64,000 nucleotides of DNA, taken from Caenorhabditis remanei (taxonomy: Eukaryota > Nematoda > Chromadorea > Rhabditida > Rhabditidae). The DNA lies in NCBI RefSeq assembly GCF_010183535.1, contig NC_071332.1, positions 3,534,001 to 3,598,000 on the forward strand, given 5' to 3'. Both the position numbers and the translations under genes were made by a program. Positions 23,701 through 34,560 of the stretch are shown here, piece after piece. Under the pieces are notes generated by a model that was not told the DNA's origin, searched no databases, and saw only the letters and a program-made list of their open reading frames with translations. Within the stretch, counting starts at the first letter, position 1. Each line of letters starts with the position of its first letter.

Positions 23701-24773
23701 TCGCAAGATTACATGTGTCAGTAGAGCGCACTAGCTTAACAAAACGTTCATAAACCCTTTGATCAGACTAAAAACTGTTCGCTTAGCTGCAAAACACCTT
23801 TAAAAATATCAGTAAATTCGTGTAGGCGAACAAATTTTTCAAACTGATATCTTCTAGGCGGCAGGCGATAAAAGTCTGTGAAACTCACAAAAACACCATC
23901 GGTACCACCACGAAAAGAACAGTTGTCGTTTGAAATGCATCTCCCAGTGCCTGGTTTCGTGTTAGTGAACCGAAGGAAACGTGAACAGAGCTGACTTTTG
24001 ATAAGAATAAGAGAACGGTCCAATTGGAGAGAACGCCGAGGAGAGAGATCTGAAAAAATTAATACTAATTGAAAAAATTAAATTACATTCGCAAATGTGT
24101 CGTGTGCATTCTGACGTGGTGGTGTTTGCGTACTGGTCGTTGCTTACCGTAAGGCTTGTAAGTAAATCGTAAATGCAACAGGCTATTCACGGGATTTCAG
24201 TGTAGCACTGCGGTCGTGTGGCTTTTTTAATAGAAAACTAATTCGCGCTTATCAATAGAGCGCACTAGCTTAGCAGAATTTTAGCTTGCGCCTTGAAAAC
24301 CATATCTACAGACGGTTGTATGCGACTAACTAGTTATAAACATACTTGCAAACCGGGCCAAAACGGGCCGGCACGGGCCGGCTCGTAATTCGCGTCAAAA
24401 TGAATATTATGAGCTCAAAAATATACGAAAATGCAGATCTCGGCGAGTTCTATGTCTGTGACCTACTACGGGCCGGATGGCTATTTGTTAATGTGCCGCG
24501 GGCCGGGCTAGAATGGCTTTTTTGGCCATTTTCGCGATTTTTTGCACTTTTTCCCGGCCCGCGGCACATTAACGAATATACATCCGGCCCGTAGTAGGTC
24601 ACAGACATAGAACTCGCCGAGATCTACATTTTCGTATATTTTTGAGCTCATAATATTGAGTTTGACGCGAATTACGAGCCGGCCCGGTTTGCAAGTATGG
24701 TTATAAAATGTCCTAACCCCGTTTTAAAACTCACATAAAGCAAAATGAAACCAACGATGAAATCTTCCGACAT
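20750..24773 (-). CDS. SRX-family chemosensory 7TM receptor with transposon-filled intron
   Basis: Exons (minus strand) 24773-24735, 24049-23889, 21553-21407, 21351-21045 and 21001-20750 give 301 residues. The protein is a paralogue of the gene at 14977: the same 39-nt first exon (MSEDFIVGFILLY), a 161-nt second exon with GVLSNWTVLLFLSK and SFGSLTRNQALGD, then SCNRLCAVASPLKYHQLY, GCKYFWSSDLHMFMYHV, and the TM7 block STIHACDGAISIMCNNDFR with no intron inside it. Splice signals are canonical. Intron 2 (2335 bp) contains at least two inserted elements and intron 1 contains a hAT-like MITE. The first exon and part of intron 1 are duplicated in inverted orientation at 33365-33535. Ligand unknown; presumably expressed in sensory cilia. 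Confidence 0.86.
21619..22386. mobile_element. hAT-like element, 768 bp, perfect 8-bp duplication, nested palindrome
   Basis: Termini CAGAGTTG.. and ..TAACTCTG are flanked on both sides by GTCTTTAC (21611-21618 and 22387-22394). The subterminal sequence (AACTCGGAAGTTAGACGGAAG) is mirrored at the right end. The interior is a second long palindrome with arms GAATACGTTGTATTGATGGT and ACCATCAATACAACGTATTC around a CCCTACCAGTAGAC / GTCTACTGGTAGGG stem. Lies in intron 2 of the SRX gene. No coding capacity recognised. Confidence 0.85.
22755..23650. mobile_element. Inverted-repeat element with GCAACAGTT satellite
   Basis: Left end CTCGGCTACTTCCCGCAACA..GTTACGCAGCA pairs with right end TGCTGCGCAACTGTAGCGGA..AAGTAGCCGAG. 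Degenerate tandem units of GCAACAGTTACGCAGC or GCAACACTTGTGC fill both subterminal regions. A short AGAAGAAGAATG.. stretch preceded by TTTTTCAG at 23101-23110 might be an exon relic, but the frame is short. No clean target duplication was found. Same SRX intron as the element at 21619. Confidence 0.55.
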
Positions 24774-26645
24774 GATTAGAAGAATAAGTACGGGAACAAG
24801 GAATGTATCGGTCCGCCGATAAATATTAATACACTTGGGATTTGATTACGTAGGGTGAAAACTTGGAAACGCCTGAAAAATATTATATTTCTTATTCGTG
24901 AGAACTCTCTTATTTTTCATTTTCAGAGATCAAAAAAGTAGCGGAAAGAAAGCAAACATTTGGTTTTTTTTTGGTTTGGAGGTGTGCAACATGCAAACAA
25001 CTCTACACAGGGGTATATAAAATGAACAGGAACTATTTAAAAAAATGAAAAATAAGAATAAACAACTAATTAGTCATATTACTTCTGTTTTCAGGGTGGT
25101 ATTAGGTGTCTCGAACCGGTGAAAATGAAAAAAAAAGTGATTCTAGGAAATGTGTTTTCTAGACCACAAACAGATATACTACTTAATGAGATTTTAAGAA
25201 TGTACGTTTCAGACGTCAGATGTGTTTTATAGGGATGCCTTCAAATAAATATCTGAGAAGCTGAGGGTATGGATAGTGCGCTCTACTGATAAACGCGGTC
25301 ATTACGGGTTACGGTAGGACTGCACAACTTTCAAAGATCAACAACACCCAGAAAGAAAATATCAAAATATCAGATTCGTCAAATCTCAGTTTCTCAGAAG
25401 ACCGAGTTCTCAGGCTAACAAGAAATGTTGCAGAATCACATGTTCGTTGGTTTTTGCAGAATTGGCGGCTTCGAGTGATTATGGGAATGATTATCCAGAA
25501 TTAGGTTTGATAGATGTGTCTGTAACAGCACATACAGAAGACTGGAGCAAAATAATCATTTAATTCAAGTTTCATTGGTTTTTGAACTGTTAGAATTGGC
25601 GTTTCACTAGATATGAAAGTAATTTGAACTTTTTTGGTTTTTTTTCTATCAAAAGGGACCAGGGTTGGGCGGAATTGTGCCTGGAGGAAATCAGCTCAAC
25701 AACTGATATTTTTGAGTTGTTTTGCAGCAGAGCTAATAGTTTTCACCAAAAAACGAAATATATCACAAACTTAAACATTTTTAGAGGCTTTAAAATTGGA
25801 ATTATGTATGTACCGGTTTTGATCTATTTTCGCGACTCACGAAGTCGTAATAAAAAATAAAAAATAAACTATTTTTACAACAAACTAAGGACAAAATTGT
25901 CTTCTAAAAAATGACTTTTTTCCGTCTTTCGCTTCCAAAACTGTCACATTCCCTTTCCCTACCGTAACCCTCGTGTTTTTATTAGTAGGGCGTATTTACT
26001 CAGCAGCATTACGGTGGAGCGCATTAACCAAAACAGAAACAGAAGTTAAATTACAAATGAGAAAATGGATGAAAGGATACCTTTGAACATAAATCAAAAC
26101 TTTTGGTTGACTCCGCCCCCAAAACGGAATCGAAACAGTCGGTACATACCATACAAACCCGCTGTATGAACAGTTTGAGGGGTTTGATGTAACACCAACT
26201 TGGGGAGGGAGCCGAAAACACTCGATAGGAGCAGATGATTTTCAGGGAATAATGTGTATATTGAGTATAATTGTTTCCTCGAAGTTCGAAAGATCACATT
26301 CCTGAAAATCATAAACATGTAATTTTCCATGAGGCAATGGTCAACGATTCTTAAAACTTTCTGCCTTGAAACGTGGCCTATCCCAGACTTGCGTGGAATT
26401 CCGACTTCCGAGTTTCGGATTAGAAAAATCACTTCCGACTTCCGTCATTCCATAACTGTGAAATTTACGAAAAGTAAATTTCGCAGAAATACATGGAAAA
26501 ATGGTCTAAAAGGACAGAAAATAGGCTTTTCTTCAGCCAAAAACTAATTTTTCACTGATTTTCGAGAATTTTATGATTTTTCTCTTGTAGTTTTTGAATA
26601 TTTGCGAAAAAAACTAATTCCGACTTCCGATCTCCGTTTTCGGAT
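24221..26645. repeat. Left arm of inverted duplication flanking the P450 gene
   Basis: This arm is the reverse complement of 31025-33535 over about 2.4 kb, apart from one MITE unique to each arm. Shared landmarks include the SRX first exon, a duplicated non-coding block with ACCAGGGTTGGGCGGAATTG (25660s and 32000s) and a truncated CAGACTTGCG-type hAT end (26385 and 31285). Divergence is low but visible (scattered substitutions and small indels). Confidence 0.88.
24341..24699. mobile_element. hAT-like palindromic MITE with GGCCCG satellite, 8-bp duplication
   Basis: Near-perfect palindrome of 359 bp with termini CATACTTGCAAACCGG and CCGGTTTGCAAGTATG, flanked by GTTATAAA (24333-24340 and 24700-24707). 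The other arm of the inverted duplication (near 33430) has the uninterrupted site, so the insertion occurred after the duplication. A diverged fragment of the same family is at 26815-26955. Confidence 0.88.
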
Positions 26646-26814
26646 TTTCACTTATAAAAACCGAAATAGTTCTGAAAGTTGTTACTCATAAAATAGAAAG
26701 CAGCCAAAAACTCGGTTTTTTTCCAAAACTGAAACAACAAAACCTTTTTTTGGGGGACGAAAATAAAAACGCAAAAAAAAAAATTCTGGTCGAGATAAAG
26801 TGCCAAAAAATCAT

Positions 26815-26955
26815 TCTAGCCCTGCCACATTAACGACTAGCCATCCGGCCCGTAGTGGGTCACGGAGATAGAACTCGTTGAGATCTACATTTTGGTATAT
26901 TTCTCGAATCATAATATTGAGTTTTCAGCGAGTTACACGGCGGCCCGGTTTTTAT
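26815..26955. repeat. Fragment of the GGCCCG palindromic hAT-like family
   Basis: Shares CATCCGGCCCGTAGTGGGTC, GATAGAACTCGTTGAGATCT and GCGGCCCGG with the right half of the element at 24341-24699. Its left end is missing. Confidence 0.6.
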
Positions 26956-27184
26956 TACTATTATTATTATTTATTTACGCATGCTCGATACGTGAAGGTT
27001 AATCAATTAAAAATAGAATACAATAAAAAAATACAATAAAAAGAGGAGGGGAAGTCAGAAGTCAAGTTCGGAAATGTCAGAATCCGTGTTTCTTCTAGGG
27101 CTTTTGATTTACTATTTTATTCAGCACTCTGTTTGTAAAAAATAATCTGCCTATTTTAGTTTTTAATTTCTTCCATCGGTATTA

Positions 27185-27310
27185 TCAAAATAAAAAAGTT
27201 CCGACATTTTTTCTTACGACAAAATGCAGACTCAGTACAAAATTACTACTGTGTCTGCATTCTGACGTGAAAAAAAATGTCGGAACTTTTTTATTTCGAC
27301 AATAGGAGTG
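27185..27310. repeat. Short palindromic MITE
   Basis: Arms AAAAAAGTTCCGACATTTTT and AAAAATGTCGGAACTTTTTT flank GCAGACTCAGTACAAAATTACTACTG; the outer bases read ATTATCAAAATAA and TTATTTCGACAAT. No target duplication was assigned. Confidence 0.6.
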
Positions 27311-27369
27311 GCCACGCCTGGTTTTTGTGGGAGAGTAATTAAAGTAATTTAACTGTGAATTTAACTGTG

Positions 27370-27679
27370 AATAATAGCCCCACTGCGATCTCCCGACAAT
27401 TTCTTCAATAAGGTAAATATTTTGTAGAGACGTCCACCATTCGATCCGAAGTTCCGCGTCCAGCACATGAATATCTCCGATGGATCGAGAGTATCCACGC
27501 TGAGATCTGTACCGTCCGGAAAATCAAATACGGCTACACCGAAGAAGAGTTTAGCGGCGATGAATGATTTATTGAAAATCGGGGCTCCAAATGACAGCAA
27601 AGCAGATGAAAAAAGAGCTGAAAAGAAAGAGAAAGTGGCGGAGAAGCAGAAGACGGCTCGTCGAAAGATCAAAAAATAG
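27370..27679 (+). pseudogene. Coding-like fragment with Lys-rich end, unrecognised
   Basis: From about 27376 one frame reads through SPDNFFNK, then a 15-base in-frame stretch beginning GT and ending TAG (a stop), then RRPPFDPKFRVQHMN, KSLAAMNDLLKIG and a strongly basic, Lys/Glu-rich end (ADEKRAEKKEKVAEKQKTA) to a stop at 27679. The composition looks like real coding sequence, but no upstream exons or start were found and the internal stop suggests a relic. Family not recognised. Confidence 0.35.
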
Positions 27680-28587
27680 AAAGAATTATGAATTGTTTTT
27701 AAATATTGGTAATAAAATCGATCCGAATCGGAAATTGAGAAGCGATTTTAGTTTTGAATTGAAAAAGCAGATATTTTAAAGGTGTATTTAGGTCTTTTCT
27801 GATGTTTTCATATTGTAATGTCTACGTTCTTGTGAGCTCATTCCCTAATTGAAATTTTCATTCCGGAAAGATCTCTTGACTGTTTTTGACAAACGACAAT
27901 GTCAGAGGGCGTCCATTTTCTAGTTCTAGAATCTAGATCACTGTAACACTGCACCCTATCACTCCGAAATCTACTTTTGAGGCGTCAGCGCGACAGGAAA
28001 CGCGTCAGAAGTCTACTGTGCGCATAACGCGATAAAAATGTTTTGAAAATGTTTTCAGTGGAAAAAAACCAATGTATTGGAGATTGAAAATAAGTTTAGG
28101 AGGAATTTCGTCATTTTATTGCTATAAAACACCAAAACTTCACTGATTTCGGTAGAAAACGGCTGATTTATTAATTTTTGTATACTGTAGGAAAACTTTT
28201 TTGCTATGCGCCTTTAAGCCTACAGTAAGAATTTGCACTGCTAAAGCGTCAGCAATGCCTTGGGTCATTTGGGTGCGTAAGGACCTGTGTGTAAGTTGTA
28301 TTCGTCAAGCAGGTGACAATTTTTTTCGATTGATAAACCTTTGATATAAATCTTATTAGAATTTCAATTAGAATTTCTGACAACAGAATTTAAGTTAAAA
28401 TTAAACGATTTTCTAACATTTATGATTAGAGAAATAAAATAGACGTTGAAATTATGAGCAAAGAACAGTTGTTACCAGCTATGATTCATAGCTTTTAACA
28501 ATTAGCAAGGCGATAAGTCTGAGAAAAGAGACTGTCAATGGCAGCCTCTCAATCATTCGAATACCCGCAATCAAACATTTCATAAAG

Positions 28588-30294
28588 TTAAATACGAACA
28601 AATTCAAGATTAACGGATCTATCTGGAATTTTAGCAGAAGTATATGGCAGTTGATCGGCTGTCGACGGCAATTTTTTGTGTGGTTTGATGTCGTAACGGA
28701 GCAACAGATTGCCAAACATCTGGAAAACAATTTTTGTATATAGACATCAGACTCTTTTTTTTCTATATAAACTTACCAAATACAAATTACTTCTAGCCAA
28801 GTTCTCTCCAACACATGATCGTTTCCCGATACCAAATGGTATGAGCTGGTGTAGCAGTTTTTCATTCTCCAGGAATCTATCCGGATTGAATTTGTCTGCG
28901 TCCTTGAAAATATTTTCATTCGCATGTAAACCACCGAGTTGAGCTGTGAGAATTTCTCCAGAATCCAGTTGGTATCCGTTTATTGTCGTAGGAGCATCGC
29001 TGGTTTTCCAAAAGTTCACGTTAAGAACCGACGCATGTCTCTGAATTTCAGCCACTGTTGCATTGAAATATGGAGTTTCAATTCGGTCGTTCTGACTTAA
29101 AGATTTTGATCCATTATTGGTGACTCTCATAAGCTCTTCTTTCGCTTTTCTCATCACTTCAGGATGATTCATAAATTGATTAAAACCAGAGGTCAGTGTA
29201 ACAGCTGTAGTATCATGACCAGCTAACCAGAGATCCGAAAGAACGTACTTCAGAGACTTTATTCTGCAATTTCATTCATTTCCAACTTTTCAATAAAAAC
29301 AAAAATCTTACGTATATGCTGGGTGACCACCATTCTTGTTTTCTTTCTCCATTTTTATAAAGAATGCATCAACAAAGTCCTTTGGGTTTTCTTCATTCAA
29401 AACATACTTTCCAGATTTGACATCTTCCCATCTTTGCTCAGCCACTCGACCGATGTAATCACTAACTGCATTCATGCCTGACTTAGTTTTTGCATAGCGT
29501 TTCGGGAAAAAGTTTTTAACAATCCATACAGGAGCCATCATGTCGAAGATGGTGAAAACATCGTTTAGTTGGTGAGTAAGATGTTTGAGATGGAAGAAGT
29601 CGTTCTTGTTATGTTCATCGAAGCGTATCCCGACAAGAATGCTGTTGATGACACTTCCAACCATAAGATCTAAGAATTCTCCGTGATTCACGATTATCTT
29701 TCCGTCGACTTCTTCTTTGTTCAGTTCAGCGCATCTGAAAGACAAACATGATTAAATTATTCCTTAAAAGCAAATGTTTCTGAAACTAACCTTGCATCAA
29801 TTTCCTCCAGCACTCTTTGCTCCATAATATCTCTTCCAACTCCCATGTTTCTTAAAGTAAGCATTGTGAATCTTCTCATCTCCGTCCAAATCTCTCCATT
29901 AGCGAATAGCAATCCAAAACCAGCATTGAAATGCTCAAACAAGGGTGGCAAGAGCCGATTTTTGTAGTTGTTTCCATTCTTCACAAAGACTTCATGATTG
30001 GTTTCATAGTCGGAGATGCTGATATGAGGGAACGGGCCCAGCCATAGTGTGAATACATTTCCATATTGCTGAAAGTTTAATATTGAAATGTAGAATCAAG
30101 CCATTCTCCGTTACCTTCCGGAAAAATTCGAATGCTGGAACTATTCCTTTATGTTTCCATGACTGGTAAACCAGTTGTGGAATATTTCCAATTATTGGTA
30201 AAGCCATCGGACCCGGTGGTAGTTTACGGGCTCTTTTGTATTGTCTGACAATCAAAACAGCAAGAATTGTAGTTAGAAGGAAAATAAGAATCAT
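28588..30294 (-). CDS. Cytochrome P450, CYP33-like
   Basis: Exons (minus strand) 30294-30115, 30068-29791, 29734-29312, 29263-28777 and 28719-28588 join in frame to 499 residues, full length for a microsomal P450. Features: N-terminal membrane anchor (about residues 2-17), the Pro-rich hinge KLPPGPMALPIIGN, the CYP33-typical GIVPAFEFFRK and LLFANGEIWTEMRRF with WxxxR, I-helix AGHDTT (about 308-313), K-helix ExxR (EIQR), and the haem loop PFGIGKRSCVGENLAR with the axial Cys near residue 444. It would oxidise lipophilic endogenous or foreign substrates in the endoplasmic reticulum with a P450 reductase partner. It sits alone between the two inverted arms. No lesion was seen. Confidence 0.93.
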
Positions 30295-31024
30295 TTTGAG
30301 AGTGAATAATAGCTAAAAAAAAATTCCCTATTTATAGAGAGCCTGTTAACTACAAAATAACACTTTGTTATCAAGGGACGTACAGTTTCCTACAAAACAC
30401 GGTTTTAACAAATAACAATTGATTAGGGTGTATTGCGCAATGTGAACAAATCAAGAGACTACGCCTATTGCAAAAACCACAAACTACAAAGTGTTTACGA
30501 CAAAGAATAGTCTCGCTTCACTAAAAAAGATAAGACTCTTGTTTTTCTTGCCTATAGCATGTAGAAGAGGCTGAGGCGGAGATTATCACATTGATAGGAG
30601 ATACTTGAGTTTGCATGACGTTTCAAAACAACTGATAACTTTTATGGATAGGTGTAAGAATGTGTTTCAACCGTGTAGACACTATCCTTAGGATGAAATT
30701 TGGAATAAAACATGCGCGAAACACATGTATCAACTTTGGATTTGACCCAGATTTCCAGACCAGAATATTTGGATTCTGGAGGGTTGTCAGCAATTTGTGA
30801 AAACTGATTTTCCACTAGAATTTGATTGTCTATCGATTTCTGCTAGGTTTGGCAATTTTACAGCACTTTAATTTATCTTATCTTTTGTTGAAGGCAGTAG
30901 ACTAATGAGCTTTGATGCAGCGCTGGGCATTGTTTGAGAGGTCAATTAAATAGTTTGACTAAATCATGTTCGAAATTTTTTCCAAACTATTTATTCGACC
31001 AAAAATTATTTGATTTTTTCTGAA
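30295..31024 (-). promoter_or_regulatory. P450 upstream region with GATA sites
   Basis: A TATA-like TATTTATAGAG lies at about 30330. GATA-type sites occur at about 30527 (AAGATAAGAC), 30629 (ACTGATAACT) and 30873 (TTATCTTATC). TGATAA/AGATAAG sites are typical of intestinal nematode promoters (ELT-2 class), which would suit a P450, but such short sites are common in AT-rich DNA. Confidence 0.35.
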
Positions 31025-32827
31025 AAAAAAACGGAAATCGGAAGTCGGAATTAGTTTTTTTTTTCGCAAATATTCAAAAACTACAAGAGAAAAATCATAA
31101 AATTCTCGAAAATCAGTGGAAAATTAGTTTTTGGCTGAAGAAAAGCCATTTTTCTCTCTTTTTAGACCATTTTTTCAATGTATTTCTACGAAATTCACTT
31201 TTCGTAAATTTCACAGTTATGGAATGACGGAAGTCGGAAGTGATTTTTCTAATCCGAAACTCGGAAGTCGGAATTCCACGCAAGTCTGGGATAGGCCACG
31301 TTTCAAGGCAGAAAGTTTTAAGAATCGTTGACCATTGCCTCATGGAAAATTACATGTTTATGATTTTCAGGAATGTGATCTTTCGAATTTCGAGGAAACA
31401 ATTATACTCAATATACACATTATTCCCTGAAAATCATCTGCTCCTATCGAGTGTTTTCGGCTCCCTCCCCAAGTTGGTGTTACATCAAACCCCTAAAACT
31501 GTTCATACAGCGGGTTTGTATGGTATGTACCGACTGTTTCAATTCCGTTTTGGGGGCGGAGTCAACCAAAAGTTTTGATTTATGTTCAAAGGTATCCTTT
31601 CATCCATTTTCTCATTTGTAATTTAACTTCTGTTTCTGTTTTGGTTAATGCGCTCCACCGAAAGGCTGCTGAGTAAGTACGCCCTAAAAATAAACGCGAA
31701 CACAAGGGTTACGGTAGGAAAAGGGGATGTGACAGTTTTGGAAGCGAAAGGCGGAAAAAAGAAGTCATTTTTTAGAAGACAATTTTGTCCTTAGTTTGTT
31801 GTAAAAATAGTAAATAGTTAATTTTTTATTACGACTTCGTGAGTCGCGAAAATAGATCAGAACCGGTACAAACATAATACATAATTAAAAGCCTCTAAAA
31901 ATGGTTAAATTTGTGATAAATTTTGTTTTTTTTGGTAAAAACTATTAGCTCTGCTGCAAAACAACTCAAAAATATCAGTTGTTGTGCTGATTTCCTTCAG
32001 GCACAATTCCGCTCAACCCTGGTCCCCTTTGATAGAAAAAAAAACCAAAAAAATTCAATTTACTTTCATATCTAGTTAAACGCCAATTCTAACAGTTCAA
32101 AAACCAATGAAACTTGAATTAAATGATCATTTTGCTCCAATCTATTTATGCTGTTCGTTCCAGACACATCTATCAAACCTAATTCTGGATAATCATTCCC
32201 ATAATCACTCGAAGCCGCCAATTCTGCAAAAATCAACGAACTTATGATTCTGCAACATTTCTCGTTAGCCTGAGAACACGGCCTTCTGAGAAACTGCGAT
32301 TTGACGAATCTGATATTTTGATATTTTCTTTCTGGGTGTTGTTGATCTTTGAAAGTTGTGCAGTCCTACCGTAACCCGTAATGACCGCGTTTATCAATAG
32401 AGCGCACTATCCATACCCTAAGCTTCTCAGATATTTATTTGAAGGCATCCCTATCAAACACATCTGACGTCTGAAACGTACATTCTTAAAATCTCATTAA
32501 GTAGTATATCTGTTTGTGGTCTAGAAAACACATTTCCTAGAATCACTGATTTTTTTTCACCGGTTCGAGTCACCTAATACCATCCTGAAAACATAAGTAA
32601 TATGACTAATTAGTTGTTTTTTTTCTTATTTTTCCTTATTTAAATAGTTCCTGTTCATTTTCTATACCCCTGTGTAGAGTTGTTTGCATGTTACACACCT
32701 CAAAAGCAAAAAATCTGATTTTTTGCTGTTCCGCTACTTTTTTGATCTCTGAAAATGAAAATAAGAGAGTTCTCACGAATAAAAACCATATAATATTTTT
32801 CAGTTTCCAAGTTTTCACCCTACGTAA

Positions 32828-33284
32828 CATAGTTGTCCGGAATCCGGATTCCGGAAATTCCGGATTCCGGAATTACGGGTTTTTGAATTTTTTTTCCGGA
32901 ATTTTGAATTTTAAATTAAAAATTTTTTTTGAGTTTTAAAGACAACTGCATTACTTCTTTTTCGGTTTTGAACCTCAAAAGTAGTTTCAAACTTTTTATA
33001 TCATTAAAAACACTCGAAAAAATGAGTTGGCCTTGCAAATTTATCGAATCATTCCGGATTCCGGATTCCGAAATTCCGGAATTTCGGGTTTTTTTCGTCA
33101 TTCCGGTTCCGGATTCCGGATTCCGGAAAATTAAAATTTTGATTCCGGTTCCGGATTCCGGATTCCGGTATTTGAAAAACTTCATTCCGGTTCCGGATTC
33201 CGGATTCCGGAAAATGAAAAATTTGATTCCGGTTCCGGATTCCGGATTCCGGTTTTTCGGAAAATGGCATTCCGTACAACTATG
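32828..33284. mobile_element. hAT-like MITE with TCCGGAT satellite, perfect 8-bp duplication
   Basis: Termini CATAGTTGTCCGGAAT and ATTCCGTACAACTATG (imperfect inverted repeats), flanked by CTACGTAA (32820-32827 and 33285-33292). The interior is built of GATTCCGGATTCCGG units. The opposite arm of the inverted duplication retains the unfilled site (CACCCTACGTAATC, complement near 24850). Confidence 0.88.
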
Positions 33285-33364
33285 CTACGTAATCAAATCT
33301 CAAGTTTATTAATATTTATCGGCGGACCGATACATTCCGTGTTCCCGTACTCATTTCTCTAATC

Positions 33365-33403
33365 ATGTCGGAAGATTTCATCGTTGGTTTCATATTGCTT
33401 TAT
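33365..33403 (+). pseudogene. Orphan duplicate of an SRX first exon
   Basis: Encodes MSEDFIVGFILLY with a GTGAGT donor, exactly as the first exon of the receptor at 20750-24773, but on the opposite strand at the outer end of the right arm. No SRX second exon follows. The next acceptor (33621) leads to an unrelated coding-like exon ending after 19 codons. Confidence 0.8.
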
Positions 33404-33621
33404 GTGAGTTTTAAAACGGGTATAGGACATTTTATAACTACGGTTAGTTGCGATATGATTTTCGAGACGCATAATTCTGTTTAGTGCGCTCTATTGATAA
33501 GCTCGAATTAGTTTTCTATAGAAAACTGCACGATATTTTGTGCCGTCACTAACCACAATTCCCGTTTTCCTGACTCGAAAAGAGCCTCTGTGAATTGGTA
33601 AAGATTGCTGTTTTTTTACAG

Positions 33622-34300
33622 TTCAAAGAAACATATCGAACAATGAAGGCGGAGCTTGGAGCAAAGCATCAAAAACTGTAGGAAATGAATGCGACGCGGA
33701 ATCAGTGGGGGAGGAAACAACTAGAGAAGCTATTGATAAGGTAAATATTAAGAGACAACCTCTGGACCACGTTACATCAGGCAAAGTTATCCATTCTGGC
33801 TGATTTCTAGATATGTTAGTACCCCGAGAATTCTAAAAATTATATGCTATACCCTACTAGGCTGTGCCCTCTTTGACCTACCAAAACGTTCGATTGAAGT
33901 TAACATTTTTTCGAAAGATAGGATTGAAATTTTTATTTTTTTTAAAGTATTTTATTAGATGACAATTGAATAGATTTCAATCCTATCTTTCGACAATCGA
34001 ACGTTTCGGTAGATTAAAAAAGTCACAGCCTTGTAGCGTATAGAATACAATTTTTGAATTCTCAGGGTACTAGCATATCAAGAAATCAGTCAGAATGGAC
34101 AAGTTTGGCCGGTTTTTAACAAGGCCTAGTGGCTTGAGCGAGACATTGTCTCTTATGGATTCCTCATTTTCAGAGAACTCCTTCTGTTCGACTTTTCAAT
34201 CGAAGACCCAACCGATTCCACTATTCCACAAGGAGACAACGACAGTTCTATTAATATTGAAAATGAAATTCATCTTTTTTTATTATTTTGTATAATTTTT
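33622..34300 (+). pseudogene. Unrecognised two-exon coding relic downstream of the orphan SRX exon
   Basis: After TTTTTTACAG at 33612-33621 the frame reads FKETYRTMKAELGAKHQKL, an in-frame stop, then NATRNQWGRKQLEKLLI to a GTAAAT donor at about 33741. A second acceptor (TTTTCAG, 34165-34171) continues in frame with ELLLFDFSIEDPTDST..GDNDSS. Consistent splicing and composition argue for a former gene; the stop argues that it is dead. Family not recognised. Confidence 0.35.
33810..34082. repeat. Fold-back repeat inside the coding relic
   Basis: Left end TAGTACCCCGAGAATTCTAA and right end TTGAATTCTCAGGGTACTA are inverted copies. Internal arms GAAAGATAGGATTGAAAT and ATTTCAATCCTATCTTTC also pair. 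No target duplication recognised. Confidence 0.6.
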
Positions 34301-34429
34301 TTAAATAATAAATTTTATCCATACAACTGTTCGCGATCAGCATATATGTTGACAGTTTCGAGCGCGATAGGTCCGGAATAGGTCGGATCAGAACAACTTT
34401 TTCGCAATTTGTCTACAATATGTCTATAA

Positions 34430-34560
34430 TATCAATGAAGCGCAGTACCCCTCGTAACGACGTGCAAACCACATTTCACCTACATATATGCTTGCGCAAT
34501 TCACCTGTGACCTCTTAAACCCAACGTCTTACCCACTCGACCAACCAACCGTTGGAAAAC
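34430..34560 (-). repeat. tRNA-Leu-like relic
   Basis: On the minus strand TTGGTCGAGTGGGTAAGACG followed by TTGGGTTTAAGAGGTC resembles the D arm and anticodon arm of a leucine tRNA (anticodon loop with TAA). The expected B box is only AATGTGGTTTGC and no acceptor pairing forms, so it is a relic. Confidence 0.35.

Larger units (their letters stand above)
31025..33535. repeat. Right arm of inverted duplication flanking the P450 gene
   Basis: Reverse complement of 24221-26645. The outer edge lies where both copies carry GAATTAGTTTTCTAT near the SRX intron 1 sequence; the inner edge lies in the hAT-like CGGAAGTCGGAATTAGT sequence. The arm differs by carrying its own MITE (32828-33284) and lacking the one in the left arm. 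Confidence 0.88.

Noticed and set aside
33049..33312. Overlapping repetitive open frames (IPVPDSGFR / ESGIRNRN repeats) as a repeat protein
   Set aside because: They are translations of the TCCGGAT satellite inside a MITE, open on both strands because the unit lacks stops.
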